Of a stretch of DNA of 64,000 nt, positions 14,876 to 24,827 are shown piece after piece. The notes under the pieces are model-generated. The model worked only from the letters and a program-made list of their open reading frames with translations, was not told where the DNA came from and did no database searches. Position numbers and translations under genes: made by a program. Source of the stretch: Lachnospiraceae bacterium. Lineage in GTDB: Bacteria > Bacillota > Clostridia > Lachnospirales > Lachnospiraceae. Each line of letters starts with the position of its first letter. Positions within the stretch are counted from its first letter, which is position 1. The stretch is taken from the NCBI GenBank assembly GCA_021202335.1, contig JAJQDE010000027.1:1-64000 (forward strand), given 5' to 3'.

Positions 14876-15550
14876 TCACCACGATAAATTTTTTACCAGC
14901 TCCTCACCGCGCAGCAGACGGTCTATCTCTCTGCTCTTTCCGCCGCACAGGGCATAAAGCTTATCGCACAGCTCCAAATCGCCCTCCTCGTGAGTCGCAA
15001 TCAAAATCGTGCCGCCATGCCCCTTGTATCCGGCAAGGTAACGCCTAAGCTGCGCCTTTCCCGTCAGGTCGAGCGCCGCTCCCGGCTCGTCTAAAATTAA
15101 AATTGGCGGATTTCCCGCCAATGCGCAGCCTATGCTGACGCGTTTTTTCATACCGCCCGAAAGCTTTCCCACCCGCGTGCGGCATATCCCGGCGGCTCCA
15201 AGCCCGCCCGGAAAGTCCTGTTCCAGCAAACGCCTAAGCTCCGCCCTGTCACGGTACCAAAGGCGCAGATTGTCAAGCACGCTAAGCTCATCAAGCAGAC
15301 AGCTCTCCTGCGGCACATAACCCACGCACTCCGCCGGGGATTTCCCCGTATCAAGCCAAAGCTCCCCGCCGTCCGCTTTTTTTAAGCCCGCAAGAATGTC
15401 AAAAAGTGTGGACTTTCCGCATCCGTTCCGACCGACAATGCCAACGCACTGCCCCGCGCCCGCAGAAATATCCACACCCTTCAGCACCTGCAGCCTTCCA
15501 TAAGAGCTTACAATATTTTTCGCTGCTATCCGCTCCATTATTCTCTCCAA
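14876..15550 (-). CDS. ABC transporter ATP-binding protein
   Basis: GRNGCGKSTLFDIL, LSGGMKKRVSIGCAL, LILDEPGAALD. Confidence 0.92.
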   Translation of the reverse strand: MERIMERIAAKNIVSSYGRLQVLKGVDISAGAGQCVGIVGRNGCGKSTLFDILAGLKKADGGELWLDTGKSPAECVGYVPQESCLLDELSVLDNLRLWYRDRAELRRLLEQDFPGGLGAAGICRTRVGKLSGGMKKRVSIGCALAGNPPILILDEPGAALDLTGKAQLRRYLAGYKGHGGTILIATHEEGDLELCDKLYALCGGKSREIDRLLRGEELVKNLSW

Positions 15551-15556
15551 AATCCA

Positions 15557-16648
15557 TCAGTTAGCCAATATCTGCTCCTCAATATCCGCCATGTTGACCT
15601 GTCTGTAACTGCTCAGCTCCTCATTTTTCCAGCCCGGGCCCGCCCGTCTGCTGCTAAACACCGTCGGCTCATTGTAGCCGTTTTTGAGAATGGTCAGCGC
15701 ATACCCGACCTTATTCTCAACCGATGGCTGATTCAGCGTGCGCGTAAGCACCTCTATAAGCTGCTCATGCGTGCGGTTGTTTGCATTCGCCGTGCGGAGA
15801 ATATCCTTTGCCTCCTTTAACGAGCAGCCGAACAGATTGATAACCTCCTGCTCCTCGTCCGTGGCTATTATCACGCCGCCGCTCTTTTCCGCGTTTTCGA
15901 CAATCTCCACCACGGTACGGTTTTTCCTGACCCGCTTTATCTTAAACCGGACAGCTCCAAGCCCCATCTGACCGCTCGGAAGCTTTTCCTGTATCAGCTC
16001 ATACTCAAAGGAAATGTCCGTGTTCCCGTTGATTTCCTCGTGCGGCTTCTCCAAAATTTCGCGCTTGACATTTCCGTTTGCATAAGATTCGGGAATTTTC
16101 ATCATTTTGCGCAGCTCCTCAAACGTGACCTGATATACGCCGTTATTGAAGGTTTCATGCTCCTTGAGGAGATAATAGAGTCTTTTGGAATACTTCTTCG
16201 TCAGGTTTAACGGGTACTCAATCCGATAGTACGCGCCCTGCTTTGCCTCCATGATCATCTGCTTCACCTCGGGATGCAGGTCAAGCACAATCTTGCTTTT
16301 TCCCTCATCGCCGCGCTTTTTCTGATATTTAATTTTGCTGAACCACGGGTAATAAATGTCCGTGCCCTCGTCCTCCTTAAGGCGGAAGCCCAAGCCCTCG
16401 AACTTTTTTACCGCCTTTTGCAGATATGAATATGCGTTCGACTCATCCTGCAAATTATAAAGGTGCTTCACATCGGCAATGTTGATTTCATACCGGGTGT
16501 TCTCCTCCGTGTCGTTCCCCTCGCCCACAATTCCAAGCAGAATGTCCAAAATATCGTTCTGCCTTCTGTCTAAGTCATACCGCGCTTCAATAATTGTTTT
16601 GGGTCGGAAGGCTACCTCCGAGCCACCCTTTTTCGGTTTGCGATTCAT
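15557..16648 (-). CDS. Plasmid-type replication initiator, RepB / Rep_3 family
   Basis: RQNDILDILL...YSYLQKAVKKF...YPLNLTKKYSKRLYYLLKEHE...FEELRKMM winged-helix initiator pattern. Confidence 0.78.
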   Translation of the reverse strand: MNRKPKKGGSEVAFRPKTIIEARYDLDRRQNDILDILLGIVGEGNDTEENTRYEINIADVKHLYNLQDESNAYSYLQKAVKKFEGLGFRLKEDEGTDIYYPWFSKIKYQKKRGDEGKSKIVLDLHPEVKQMIMEAKQGAYYRIEYPLNLTKKYSKRLYYLLKEHETFNNGVYQVTFEELRKMMKIPESYANGNVKREILEKPHEEINGNTDISFEYELIQEKLPSGQMGLGAVRFKIKRVRKNRTVVEIVENAEKSGGVIIATDEEQEVINLFGCSLKEAKDILRTANANNRTHEQLIEVLTRTLNQPSVENKVGYALTILKNGYNEPTVFSSRRAGPGWKNEELSSYRQVNMADIEEQILAN

Positions 16649-16758
16649 GAAAAAACCTCCCTGTCATACGCTCCAAAAAGCTATGAAAAAACATATGCCC
16701 TTATCATATCTATAATAAAGCAAATCGCAGGTTTACGCAAGCACAAATTCGTGATTTG

Positions 16759-16781
16759 TGAATTTATTCATGAATTTATTC
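16759..16781. repeat. Two iteron-like direct repeats TGAATTTATTC (12-bp period) upstream of the Rep_3 gene
   Basis: TGAATTTATTC-A-TGAATTTATTC, preceded by the hairpin CACAAATtcgtgATTTGTG. Confidence 0.5.
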
Positions 16782-17978
16782 CGCACATTTTCCATATCGC
16801 ACGTTCTCATATTGAACATGCAGCGCTTCCATTGCCGCGTCGCCGGAAAGTCCCGCGTTTTCCTCAAGCTCCGCCGGGGATTCGTATGGCGCAGGAGCTT
16901 CCTTCCTGTGTCTGCGTATCGTTTTTTTGTATAACCGCCTGACGCGCGCCGCTTCGCTGCCTTCTCTCCGCCGACGTTTTTGCCCCAGCCCTTCCGTTTT
17001 ATCCTCAGGCCCGCCGTCAATCTCCTCCACCCTGTCGCCGTTCTCATCGAAGCTGCTCCTGAAATCCCTGAAGAACTGCCTGAGCACGTAAAACCCGGCA
17101 TAGGCGCCCGCACCGGCAATCGCCGCGACCAGCGCACGCCAAAAATATTCCCAAAATTTGGAAGGCTCGGACACAGGCTCGCCGTCATTCATCACCTCAA
17201 GCCAATTTGTCCCGACGGCTTCGCCGTCCGTCTGCACGTCATACGCCGCTGCATACGGCGCAGGCTCCACCTCATCAAACCATGTCCTGATATCCGTGTA
17301 CCTGCGCTGCCCTGCCAAAAAGACCGACGGAAGCATCGCAATCAGCACAAGCCCCGCAAACGCGCCCGTCATAGCCGCTCCGACCGCATAAAGGCGCTTT
17401 CCCGGAATGTTTTTCGTCCGGCTGTTCAAATCAAAATACTGCTTTGTGGAAGCCAAAAAGCCATGCGCTAACGCCACAAAAAAATACACGCCGGCGTTAA
17501 AAAACGCAATGTCGCAAAGCGCCGCCGAATTAAAGGCAATTCCCAGCAGATACATCACCGCAAAATACCACATAAAGGCAAACGACGGCTTGTTTATCAT
17601 GCTTATTTCGGGCGCGGCATAAATGTCGTTTTCCTTCTCCTGCGCCGCAAGCCTCATTCGCTCGCGCAGTCTGATAAGCACAATCAAAACGCTTTCCGCC
17701 GGCATCACGCAGGTATAGCAAGCGCCGCTTTCCCCAAAAAACAGCTCCATTATCCCATAAAGCGCCGCAGTCGCAGCCGCGCCCGCAAGCAGATAAAGCC
17801 CGAGCCGCCTGATTTTGCGCACCGCAAGCTCCGTTACGGCAACCGGAATGATAATAATAAAGCATTTGATATAGAGCATCAACGCGCCGCCCGCGTCCTC
17901 AAGCTCCGCCAGCGCGTACAGCAACGGTATGACAAGCATCGCAATCAGCGTGGCATGTAAATATTCACAAGCTTTCAT
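16776..17978 (-). CDS. Membrane protein with DUF4129-like C-terminus
   Basis: Multiple TM helices, then VRRLYKKTIRRHRKEAPAPYESPAELEENAGL. Confidence 0.6.
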   Translation of the reverse strand: MKACEYLHATLIAMLVIPLLYALAELEDAGGALMLYIKCFIIIIPVAVTELAVRKIRRLGLYLLAGAAATAALYGIMELFFGESGACYTCVMPAESVLIVLIRLRERMRLAAQEKENDIYAAPEISMINKPSFAFMWYFAVMYLLGIAFNSAALCDIAFFNAGVYFFVALAHGFLASTKQYFDLNSRTKNIPGKRLYAVGAAMTGAFAGLVLIAMLPSVFLAGQRRYTDIRTWFDEVEPAPYAAAYDVQTDGEAVGTNWLEVMNDGEPVSEPSKFWEYFWRALVAAIAGAGAYAGFYVLRQFFRDFRSSFDENGDRVEEIDGGPEDKTEGLGQKRRRREGSEAARVRRLYKKTIRRHRKEAPAPYESPAELEENAGLSGDAAMEALHVQYENVRYGKCAE

Positions 17979-19068
17979 AAGCAGCCTCCCCGCCCTGCAC
18001 CAGCCTTATCGCCTCTACCAGCCGCACATTGTCCTCATGCTTTCGCACGGCAATGCGCCGGTAGCCGGTTTTTAGTCCGCGAAAGTTGCCGCAGTCCCGA
18101 ATTAAAAAGCCCTTTTTTGCAAGCTCCTCATTAAAATCACAGCAGGAGTCTTCAAGATAAAAGAGAATAAAGTTTGCCTTTCCCTCAAATACCCTTGCGC
18201 CAAGCAGGCGAAGCTCACGTTCAAGATACGCCCGCTCCCTTTGCAGATATTCCCGTGAGGATTTTGCAAACGCGCTCTGTCCCAGCGCGGCAATTCCTGC
18301 TCTCTGCGCAAGCGTTGACACCGCCCACGGCTGTCTTTGGCTGTATATTTTTTCAAAAAGCTCATGGTCTGCCGAAACGGCATAACCGAGCCTGAGTCCC
18401 GCAAGCGCAAACATTTTTGTAAACGACCTGATTATCACAAGCCGGCGTCTGCCCGCTATCCGGTCAAGCATCGAATACTCCTCCGGCTTGTCCAAAAAAT
18501 CATTAAAGCACTCGTCGAGGACAAGCAGAATATCATTCTTTCCGCAGATATCCGCAATTTTTTCAAGGCGGGCTTTCTCAATGACCATTCCTGTCGGATT
18601 GTTCGGCACGCACAGAAAGACGATGTCCAAGTCACCGTTTAGCCGGGCTTCAAAATCATCCGTCAGCGCAAAGCCGTTATCTGCCGACAGCTCATGATAT
18701 ACAAGCTGCGCCCCTGCCGCCCTCAGCGCCGCCTCGTATTCCGTAAAGCAGGGGGACAGCAGCAGCGCCTTTTTGGGGCGGCGCGCATATACAATGGAAT
18801 AAATCAGCTCCGCCGCGCCGTTTCCGCACAATATATCCTCTTCGGTGCAGCCGACCGCACGGGCAAGCCTCTTGCGAAGCTCACGGCAATAACAGTCGGG
18901 ATATGCCGCAAGCCCGGAAATGCCCGCCGCCACCGCATCGGCAATTTCCTGCGGCATGGGAAACGGATTAATGTTTGCGGAAAAATCCGTTATGTCCGTT
19001 CCGGGCAGATGCGTATAGGCGTATATGTCGCCTCCGTGTCCGTTATTCATGGGCAGCCTCCGTTTCAA
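17965..19068 (-). CDS. cobD: Threonine-phosphate decarboxylase-like PLP enzyme (CobD)
   Basis: HGGDIYAY...DFSANINPF...CVPNNPTGMVI...IRSFTKMFALAGLRLGY; adjacent to cbiE/T. Confidence 0.82.
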   Translation of the reverse strand: MKRRLPMNNGHGGDIYAYTHLPGTDITDFSANINPFPMPQEIADAVAAGISGLAAYPDCYCRELRKRLARAVGCTEEDILCGNGAAELIYSIVYARRPKKALLLSPCFTEYEAALRAAGAQLVYHELSADNGFALTDDFEARLNGDLDIVFLCVPNNPTGMVIEKARLEKIADICGKNDILLVLDECFNDFLDKPEEYSMLDRIAGRRRLVIIRSFTKMFALAGLRLGYAVSADHELFEKIYSQRQPWAVSTLAQRAGIAALGQSAFAKSSREYLQRERAYLERELRLLGARVFEGKANFILFYLEDSCCDFNEELAKKGFLIRDCGNFRGLKTGYRRIAVRKHEDNVRLVEAIRLVQGGEAAYESL

Positions 19069-20248
19069 GCTTTATCAGCATCACCGGGTTTTGCGCCAGC
19101 ATCAGCCGGCTCTTGCCCGCCTTTTTTGCCTTTGACACGCTAAGCTGCACAACCTCAGGCTCAATGCCGTATTCCTCCGCAAGCGTAAGCGTCTCCGACA
19201 GCGTTTCCAGCGTAATCATGCTGATCAGCACTACCGTGCGCGGATTTTTCTCCCACAGCCGCCGCAGAATTTCCCGCATCCTCCCTCCGCTTCCGCCGAT
19301 AAACGCGTGTGTTGGCGCAGGAATGTCCAAAAACGCCTCGGGCGCTTTTCCCGCAACAATCGTCACATTGTCAGCCCTGAACTTCCTTTTGTTTTCCTCA
19401 ATCAGCCTCAGCGCTTCCTCCTTGCACTCAATCGCATACACGCTGCTCTCCGGATAGCACAGCGCCGCCTGCACTGCCACCGAGCCTGTGCCCGCGCCGA
19501 TATCATACAGCACGGAGCTTTTGGAAAGTCCGAGCTTTTGTATTGCGACGCAGCGCACCTCCGCCTTTGTCATCGGCACGTCTGAGCGTATCAGCTCCTC
19601 ATCGGCAAGCTCAGGGAAAACGCGCTCCCTCGGCGTCGGATTTTCTATCACTGCCGCCACGGGACCGGCGCAGTCAAACGCTGCCGCCTCCTTTAGACGC
19701 ATGTGATAAATTTTTTCATCGGAATATCCTATGCGCCCGCCGATATGCAAAATCACATTGTCAAACGCATAATACAAAAGCCTGTCCGCAAGCTTTCTTA
19801 CTCCCCCGGCTCCGTCCAGGAGGCAGAAGGTATATCGGGAGCAATCCGCAATGCCGACTGCGTTCATCTGCCTGCCATGCAGGCTTACCACGGAAACCTC
19901 GTCCCATGAAAGCCCCAGCGCCGCACAGAACGCCGATACGGTGGAAATGCCCGGCACAAGCTCCGGCTGATACTCCTCAAGCGCTGTCATAAGCTTTTTG
20001 GCGCCGCTGTAAAAGCCCACATCCCCGGAGAGGAGGACGCCTGCTTTTTCCCACTCACTGTCTTTAAGGAAATCCGATATCTCATCAGGCTTGTAGGTGT
20101 TTATTTTTTTCCCCGGATACTGCGCAGCCGCTTCAAGCATTCTGTCCGCGCCAAACAGCAAATCGCAGGAGCTTATTATGCCTGATGCCTTTCCGGTAAG
20201 TCCCTCGTGCGTGCCCGTTCCGATTCCGATTAAATATACTTTTTTCAT
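19043..20248 (-). CDS. cbiET: Bifunctional precorrin-6Y C5,15-methyltransferase / decarboxylase (CbiE-CbiT fusion)
   Basis: N-terminal tetrapyrrole methylase (LLSGDVGFYSGAK...ELVPGISTVSAFCAALG) and C-terminal SAM fold (LYDIGAGTGSVAVQAAL, FIGGSGG). Confidence 0.85.
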   Translation of the reverse strand: MKKVYLIGIGTGTHEGLTGKASGIISSCDLLFGADRMLEAAAQYPGKKINTYKPDEISDFLKDSEWEKAGVLLSGDVGFYSGAKKLMTALEEYQPELVPGISTVSAFCAALGLSWDEVSVVSLHGRQMNAVGIADCSRYTFCLLDGAGGVRKLADRLLYYAFDNVILHIGGRIGYSDEKIYHMRLKEAAAFDCAGPVAAVIENPTPRERVFPELADEELIRSDVPMTKAEVRCVAIQKLGLSKSSVLYDIGAGTGSVAVQAALCYPESSVYAIECKEEALRLIEENKRKFRADNVTIVAGKAPEAFLDIPAPTHAFIGGSGGRMREILRRLWEKNPRTVVLISMITLETLSETLTLAEEYGIEPEVVQLSVSKAKKAGKSRLMLAQNPVMLIKLETEAAHE

Positions 20249-20976
20249 CCCGTTTCCTTTATTGTCTTATTGCATGCGGCTGCAAACGCAGCAAAAATCT
20301 TCCTCGCGGCTTCATCCTTTTCATAGGAAAATTCCGGGTGCCACTGCACTGCCCACACAAAGCGTTTATCCGGCATATAGACGGCCTCCGCCAGCCCGTC
20401 CTCCGAAATCGCCATCACGCTCAGGCGCGAAGCGGGCTTTCGGACTGCCTGATGGTGATAGCTGTTCACCGCAAGCTCTTTTGTCCGCAAAAGCTCAAAC
20501 AGCGGCGTATTCTCCAAAATGCTGACGCGGTGCACGGGAACATCGTAAGGCGCGCACTGATGATGCTCCGTTTCCGACGGGTGCATTGAGGGCAAATCCT
20601 GATACAGCGTACCGCCCAGCGCCGCGTTGATAAACTGTATTCCTCTGCATATTCCCAAAATCGGCTTATCAAGCTTAAGCGCCTCCGATAAAAGAAGCTG
20701 CTCCATCATATCCCTTTCCCGGCAGGGAGCGCCGCACTCCGGTATTGCAGCCTCCCCGTATATTTCCGGCGAAACATCCTGACCGCCCGTAAACAAAAAT
20801 CCGTCCATGGTACGGGCAAGCTGCCCGAGCGCATCCCCGTCCACTGTCAGCGGCAGCATGACAGGGATTGCCCCCGCCTGCTCAAGCGCCTTCATGTAGC
20901 CCGGCAGCATCCAGTAGCTTTCCCGCTCCTCGTCCACAAGCGGAATAACTCCAATCATCGGTCTTTTTATTTCCAT
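20245..20976 (-). CDS. Class I glutamine amidotransferase, gamma-glutamyl-GABA hydrolase-like
   Basis: LFTGGQDVSPEIYGE, ILGICRGIQFINAALGGTLYQDL, AVQWHPEF. Confidence 0.85.
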   Translation of the reverse strand: MEIKRPMIGVIPLVDEERESYWMLPGYMKALEQAGAIPVMLPLTVDGDALGQLARTMDGFLFTGGQDVSPEIYGEAAIPECGAPCRERDMMEQLLLSEALKLDKPILGICRGIQFINAALGGTLYQDLPSMHPSETEHHQCAPYDVPVHRVSILENTPLFELLRTKELAVNSYHHQAVRKPASRLSVMAISEDGLAEAVYMPDKRFVWAVQWHPEFSYEKDEAARKIFAAFAAACNKTIKETG

Positions 20977-21034
20977 ATCGGTTTTGCCTTCCTTCCATGC
21001 TCTCCAATTATCTTTTTCATGTTAAATCCGCCAT

Positions 21035-22024
21035 TCATACATGCTCGCACCGGCAGGGCGTTACATCCCTCCCAAGCCTTTCCAGCATTTGTTTATCGCT
21101 TTTGATGGTCGCGCACGCTGCTGTCGTAAGCATATTTCCCGTGATGGTCGCCGAAGCCCCGGAGGAAAAGGCGCGCTCGCCGTCGTTTGCCATAAGCGCC
21201 CTGCCCGCCGCAAGCCGTATGTCCGCCTTAGGATTAATATATCTGAACATCGCAATCGTCCTTAAAATTTCATCCTCCGACAACTGCTCCAAATGCTCAA
21301 GCGGCGTTCCCTTAATCGGCATCAGAGCGTTAATTGGAATGGAATCGACCTCAAGCTCGGAAAGGTCAAGCGCCATATCCAGCCTGTCCTCCCATGTTTC
21401 TCCCATTCCTATAATGCCGCCGGAGCACACCCACATTCCTTCCGCCTTTACCATTTTCAAGGTTTCGATTTTTTGGTCGTAGGTGTGAGTTGTGCAGATA
21501 TTAGGAAAATTGCGCCTTGAGGTTTCGATATTATGATGATAGCTGCTCACCCCCGCCTCATGCAGTCTGTGAAGCTGCTCACCGTCCAAAAATCCCATCG
21601 ACGCGCACAGGTCGATTTTACATTCCCTGTGCATAGTTTCATATGCGTGAACCGCCTTCTCAAATTCCTCTCCCGTAAGCGCCCTTCCCGCCGTTACAAT
21701 GGAAAAGCGGTCGACGCCCTGCCCCTCGTTCAGTCTGCACGCGCCGACAATGTCCTCCTCGGGCAAAAAATCATATATCTCACAGTCCGTATGGTTGTAC
21801 GCCGACTGCGCACAATATTTGCAGTCCTCGGGGCATTTCCCGCTCCTGCAGTTGATTATGGAGCATAAATCCACCTTGTCACCGACAAAATGCGCCCTGA
21901 TTTTGTCCGCGCCCTCGCAAAGCTCCGTCAGGCTGCAATCAAAGAAAAACGAAAGCTCGTTCTCCCTTCCAAGTCTTCTTCCCTCTATAATCTGTTGTGC
22001 AAGCGCTAAAATATCTGTCATCAA
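21035..22024 (-). CDS. bioB: Biotin synthase
   Basis: SGKCPEDCKYCAQS radical SAM motif; YHHNIETSRRNFPNICTTHTY. Confidence 0.93.
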   Translation of the reverse strand: MMTDILALAQQIIEGRRLGRENELSFFFDCSLTELCEGADKIRAHFVGDKVDLCSIINCRSGKCPEDCKYCAQSAYNHTDCEIYDFLPEEDIVGACRLNEGQGVDRFSIVTAGRALTGEEFEKAVHAYETMHRECKIDLCASMGFLDGEQLHRLHEAGVSSYHHNIETSRRNFPNICTTHTYDQKIETLKMVKAEGMWVCSGGIIGMGETWEDRLDMALDLSELEVDSIPINALMPIKGTPLEHLEQLSEDEILRTIAMFRYINPKADIRLAAGRALMANDGERAFSSGASATITGNMLTTAACATIKSDKQMLERLGRDVTPCRCEHV

Positions 22025-22033
22025 ACTTCACCT

Positions 22034-23002
22034 CTATGTTTCTTCCGTTTTTCGCGGTGTGCCTGCCAAATCGTACCCGTCCAAAAAGTGGTGCCGCACC
22101 CCGTCCTTTTTATATCCGATTACCGTATCAAGCATTACATTCTCCACACTTTTAAAAATATTCCCCTCCACAAACGGATTGGTTTTCTTAAGCTGCGCAA
22201 TCAGCTCCTTAACCTCTAATCTCTTTGAATTGCTCTGTCCGTCGTCCCGGCATGAGGAACAGTTATCCGTAAATCTGCACGCGCATTGCAGAAACTGCAG
22301 TCCGTTGAAATCCCGCCATTCCTTGATATTGTGCTCCCGGATAAGGTACATCGGGCGGATAATCTCCATCCCTTCAAAATTCGTGCCGTGAAGCTTCGGC
22401 ATCATCGTCTGAATCTGCGCGCCATAGAGCATTCCCATCAGAATGGTTTCAATCACATCGTCGTAGTGGTGACCGAGCGCAATCTTGTTGCAGCCAAGCT
22501 CCTGCGCCTTTTGATACAGGTACCCCCGGCGCATCCTTGCGCACAGATAGCACGGCGATTTTTCTATTTGGTACACAGCGCCAAAAATATCCGATTCAAA
22601 CACCGTAATCGGAATTTCAAGCCTTTTTGCGTTATTTTCAATCATCCGCAGGTTCTCCGGGCTGTAACCGGGGTTCATCACCAAAAACACAAGCTCAAAG
22701 TCAAATTTGTTGTGCCTTTTTAATTCCTGAAAGAGCTTTGCCATCAGCATGGAATCCTTGCCGCCCGATATGCATACCGCGATTTTATCTCCCTCATGCA
22801 CCAGATCATACTCCCGGATTGCCCTTGTAAAGCGCGACCATATTTTCTTGCGGAACCGCTTGCGGATACTCTGCTCCACATCCGCGCAGAAGGTATTGCC
22901 GCCCGGCTCCCGCACCGGTATATCCTTTAAGCCCTCCATAATCAGTCCTTTCCTCCCACAACATATATCACGTTTCCATTGCCCGATTATAGTAAACGGC
23001 AA
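22034..23002 (-). CDS. TtcA-like tRNA 2-thiocytidine / PP-loop ATPase
   Basis: AVCISGGKDSMLMAKLF PP-loop; CYLCARMRRGYLY; CACRFTDNCSSCRDD. Confidence 0.82.
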   Translation of the reverse strand: MPFTIIGQWKRDICCGRKGLIMEGLKDIPVREPGGNTFCADVEQSIRKRFRKKIWSRFTRAIREYDLVHEGDKIAVCISGGKDSMLMAKLFQELKRHNKFDFELVFLVMNPGYSPENLRMIENNAKRLEIPITVFESDIFGAVYQIEKSPCYLCARMRRGYLYQKAQELGCNKIALGHHYDDVIETILMGMLYGAQIQTMMPKLHGTNFEGMEIIRPMYLIREHNIKEWRDFNGLQFLQCACRFTDNCSSCRDDGQSNSKRLEVKELIAQLKKTNPFVEGNIFKSVENVMLDTVIGYKKDGVRHHFLDGYDLAGTPRKTEET

Positions 23003-23057
23003 ATATTTTCATCGTTCACTATAGATTATAATAATATTGCCGTAATTGTCAATTCTT

Positions 23058-24827
23058 CTATTCAAATTGCGCGTTGTACAGCTTACAGTAAAACCCGCCC
23101 TTTTTCATCAGGCTCTCATGCGTTCCCTGCTCCACCACATCCCCGTGGTCAACCACCAAAATTTGGTCGGCATTTTGAATGGTGGAAAGCCGATGGGCAA
23201 TCACAAAGCATGTTTTATCCTTCATCAACCGCCGCATGGCGGTCTGTATCTCCCTCTCGGTGCCGGTGTCCACATTGGAGGTCGCCTCATCCAAAATCAG
23301 CATTTTGCAGTCAAACAGCATGGCGCGTGCAATGGTAAGAAGCTGCTTTTGCCCCTTTGAGATATTGCCGCCGTCCTCGCTGATGACCGTTTGGTAGCCC
23401 TCCGGCAGACGCATGATAAACGGATGTATATGCGCCGCCTTAGCCGCCGCCTCGACTTCCTCCTCAGTAGCGTTCTCTTTCCCATAGGCAATGTTGTCAA
23501 AAATAGTCCCGTGAAACACCCACGTATCCTGAAGCACCATGGCGTAGGCGCCGCGAAGCCCTGAACGGGTGTAATCGCGAATATCCCCTCCGTCCACGGT
23601 AATAGAGCCGCTGTCCACATCATAAAAGCGCATCAGCAGATTTATTACAGTCGTTTTTCCCGCGCCCGTCGGACCCACAATCGCAATCAGCCTCCCGGCG
23701 TCCGCCCGCAAATTCAAGTCATGCAGAATGGTTTTTCCCGGCTCATAGCCGAAGCTTACATGCTCAAGCGTCACATTGCCCTTCACGTCGGTCAGCTGCC
23801 GCGCGCCCGGTCTGTCGGCAAGCTCCTCGGCTTCATCCAGCAGCCTGAACACCCTCTCTGCGGCAGCCAAAGCTGAAAACAGCTCGTTGATTATGTTTGC
23901 GATCTCGTTTATGGGACCTGAGAACTTACGCGAATAAAGCACAAAGGACGAAATCTGCCCCAGCGACACTATGCCGGTCATGTACAGGCACGACCCCAGC
24001 ATGGCAATCAGCGCCAGCGACATATTGTTGATGGAGCCCATGGTCGGCCCTATGGTGACTCCGTAATAATCCGCCTGATAATAGGCATCGGCGGCGTCCT
24101 CGTTTACCCTTGCAAACTGCTCCCCCACCTGACTCTCATATGCGTATGCCTGAATCGTTTTCTGTCCCGTGAGCATTTCCTCTACGAAGCCGTTCATCCT
24201 GCCATAGCTTGCGGACCTGCGGCTGTAACGGGGCTGCGTCTTGTTTCTCATATACACCGTATACGCCACCGACACGGGAATGGTAACGATTACCACAAGC
24301 GACAAAACCGGCGATATATACAGCATCATGGCAAGCGAGCCGACGACTGTCACCATGGAGGTCAGTATCGAAACCACATCCGTGGAAATGCAGGTACACA
24401 CCACGTCGGTATCGTAACTTACGCGGCTTATAATGTCGCCTGCCTGATTGCGGTCAAAATACCCGACGGGCAGGCGCATCAGCTTATCGAAAATATCCTT
24501 GCGCATCTTTCCCGCAATCCATTTGCTGACATACATCATCACCACATTGATGGCTATGGTCAGCAGCGAGGATATAACATAGCATATCAGCATCCGCTGC
24601 GCATAGTAAAAGACTCTTTGGAAGTTCACCTTCCCTGCTCCTGCCGCAGCCTCGTTGATGGCTGCGCCCGCAAGGCTCGGTCCCAAAAGTGACAGGACAT
24701 TTGACGTAAGGCACAAAATCAGCACTGTCAGCAAAATCCATTTGTACTCTGCAAGATATTTTATCAGGCGTCGGAGCGTCCCGCCCGTGTCCTTTGGTTT
24801 TTTCATCACTGTAATATTAACCGGCAT
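23058..24827 (-). CDS. ABC exporter half-transporter (TM plus ATPase)
   Basis: IVGPTGAGKTTVINLLMRFYD; ISKGQKQLLTIARAML. Confidence 0.92.
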   Translation of the reverse strand: MPVNITVMKKPKDTGGTLRRLIKYLAEYKWILLTVLILCLTSNVLSLLGPSLAGAAINEAAAGAGKVNFQRVFYYAQRMLICYVISSLLTIAINVVMMYVSKWIAGKMRKDIFDKLMRLPVGYFDRNQAGDIISRVSYDTDVVCTCISTDVVSILTSMVTVVGSLAMMLYISPVLSLVVIVTIPVSVAYTVYMRNKTQPRYSRRSASYGRMNGFVEEMLTGQKTIQAYAYESQVGEQFARVNEDAADAYYQADYYGVTIGPTMGSINNMSLALIAMLGSCLYMTGIVSLGQISSFVLYSRKFSGPINEIANIINELFSALAAAERVFRLLDEAEELADRPGARQLTDVKGNVTLEHVSFGYEPGKTILHDLNLRADAGRLIAIVGPTGAGKTTVINLLMRFYDVDSGSITVDGGDIRDYTRSGLRGAYAMVLQDTWVFHGTIFDNIAYGKENATEEEVEAAAKAAHIHPFIMRLPEGYQTVISEDGGNISKGQKQLLTIARAMLFDCKMLILDEATSNVDTGTEREIQTAMRRLMKDKTCFVIAHRLSTIQNADQILVVDHGDVVEQGTHESLMKKGGFYCKLYNAQFE

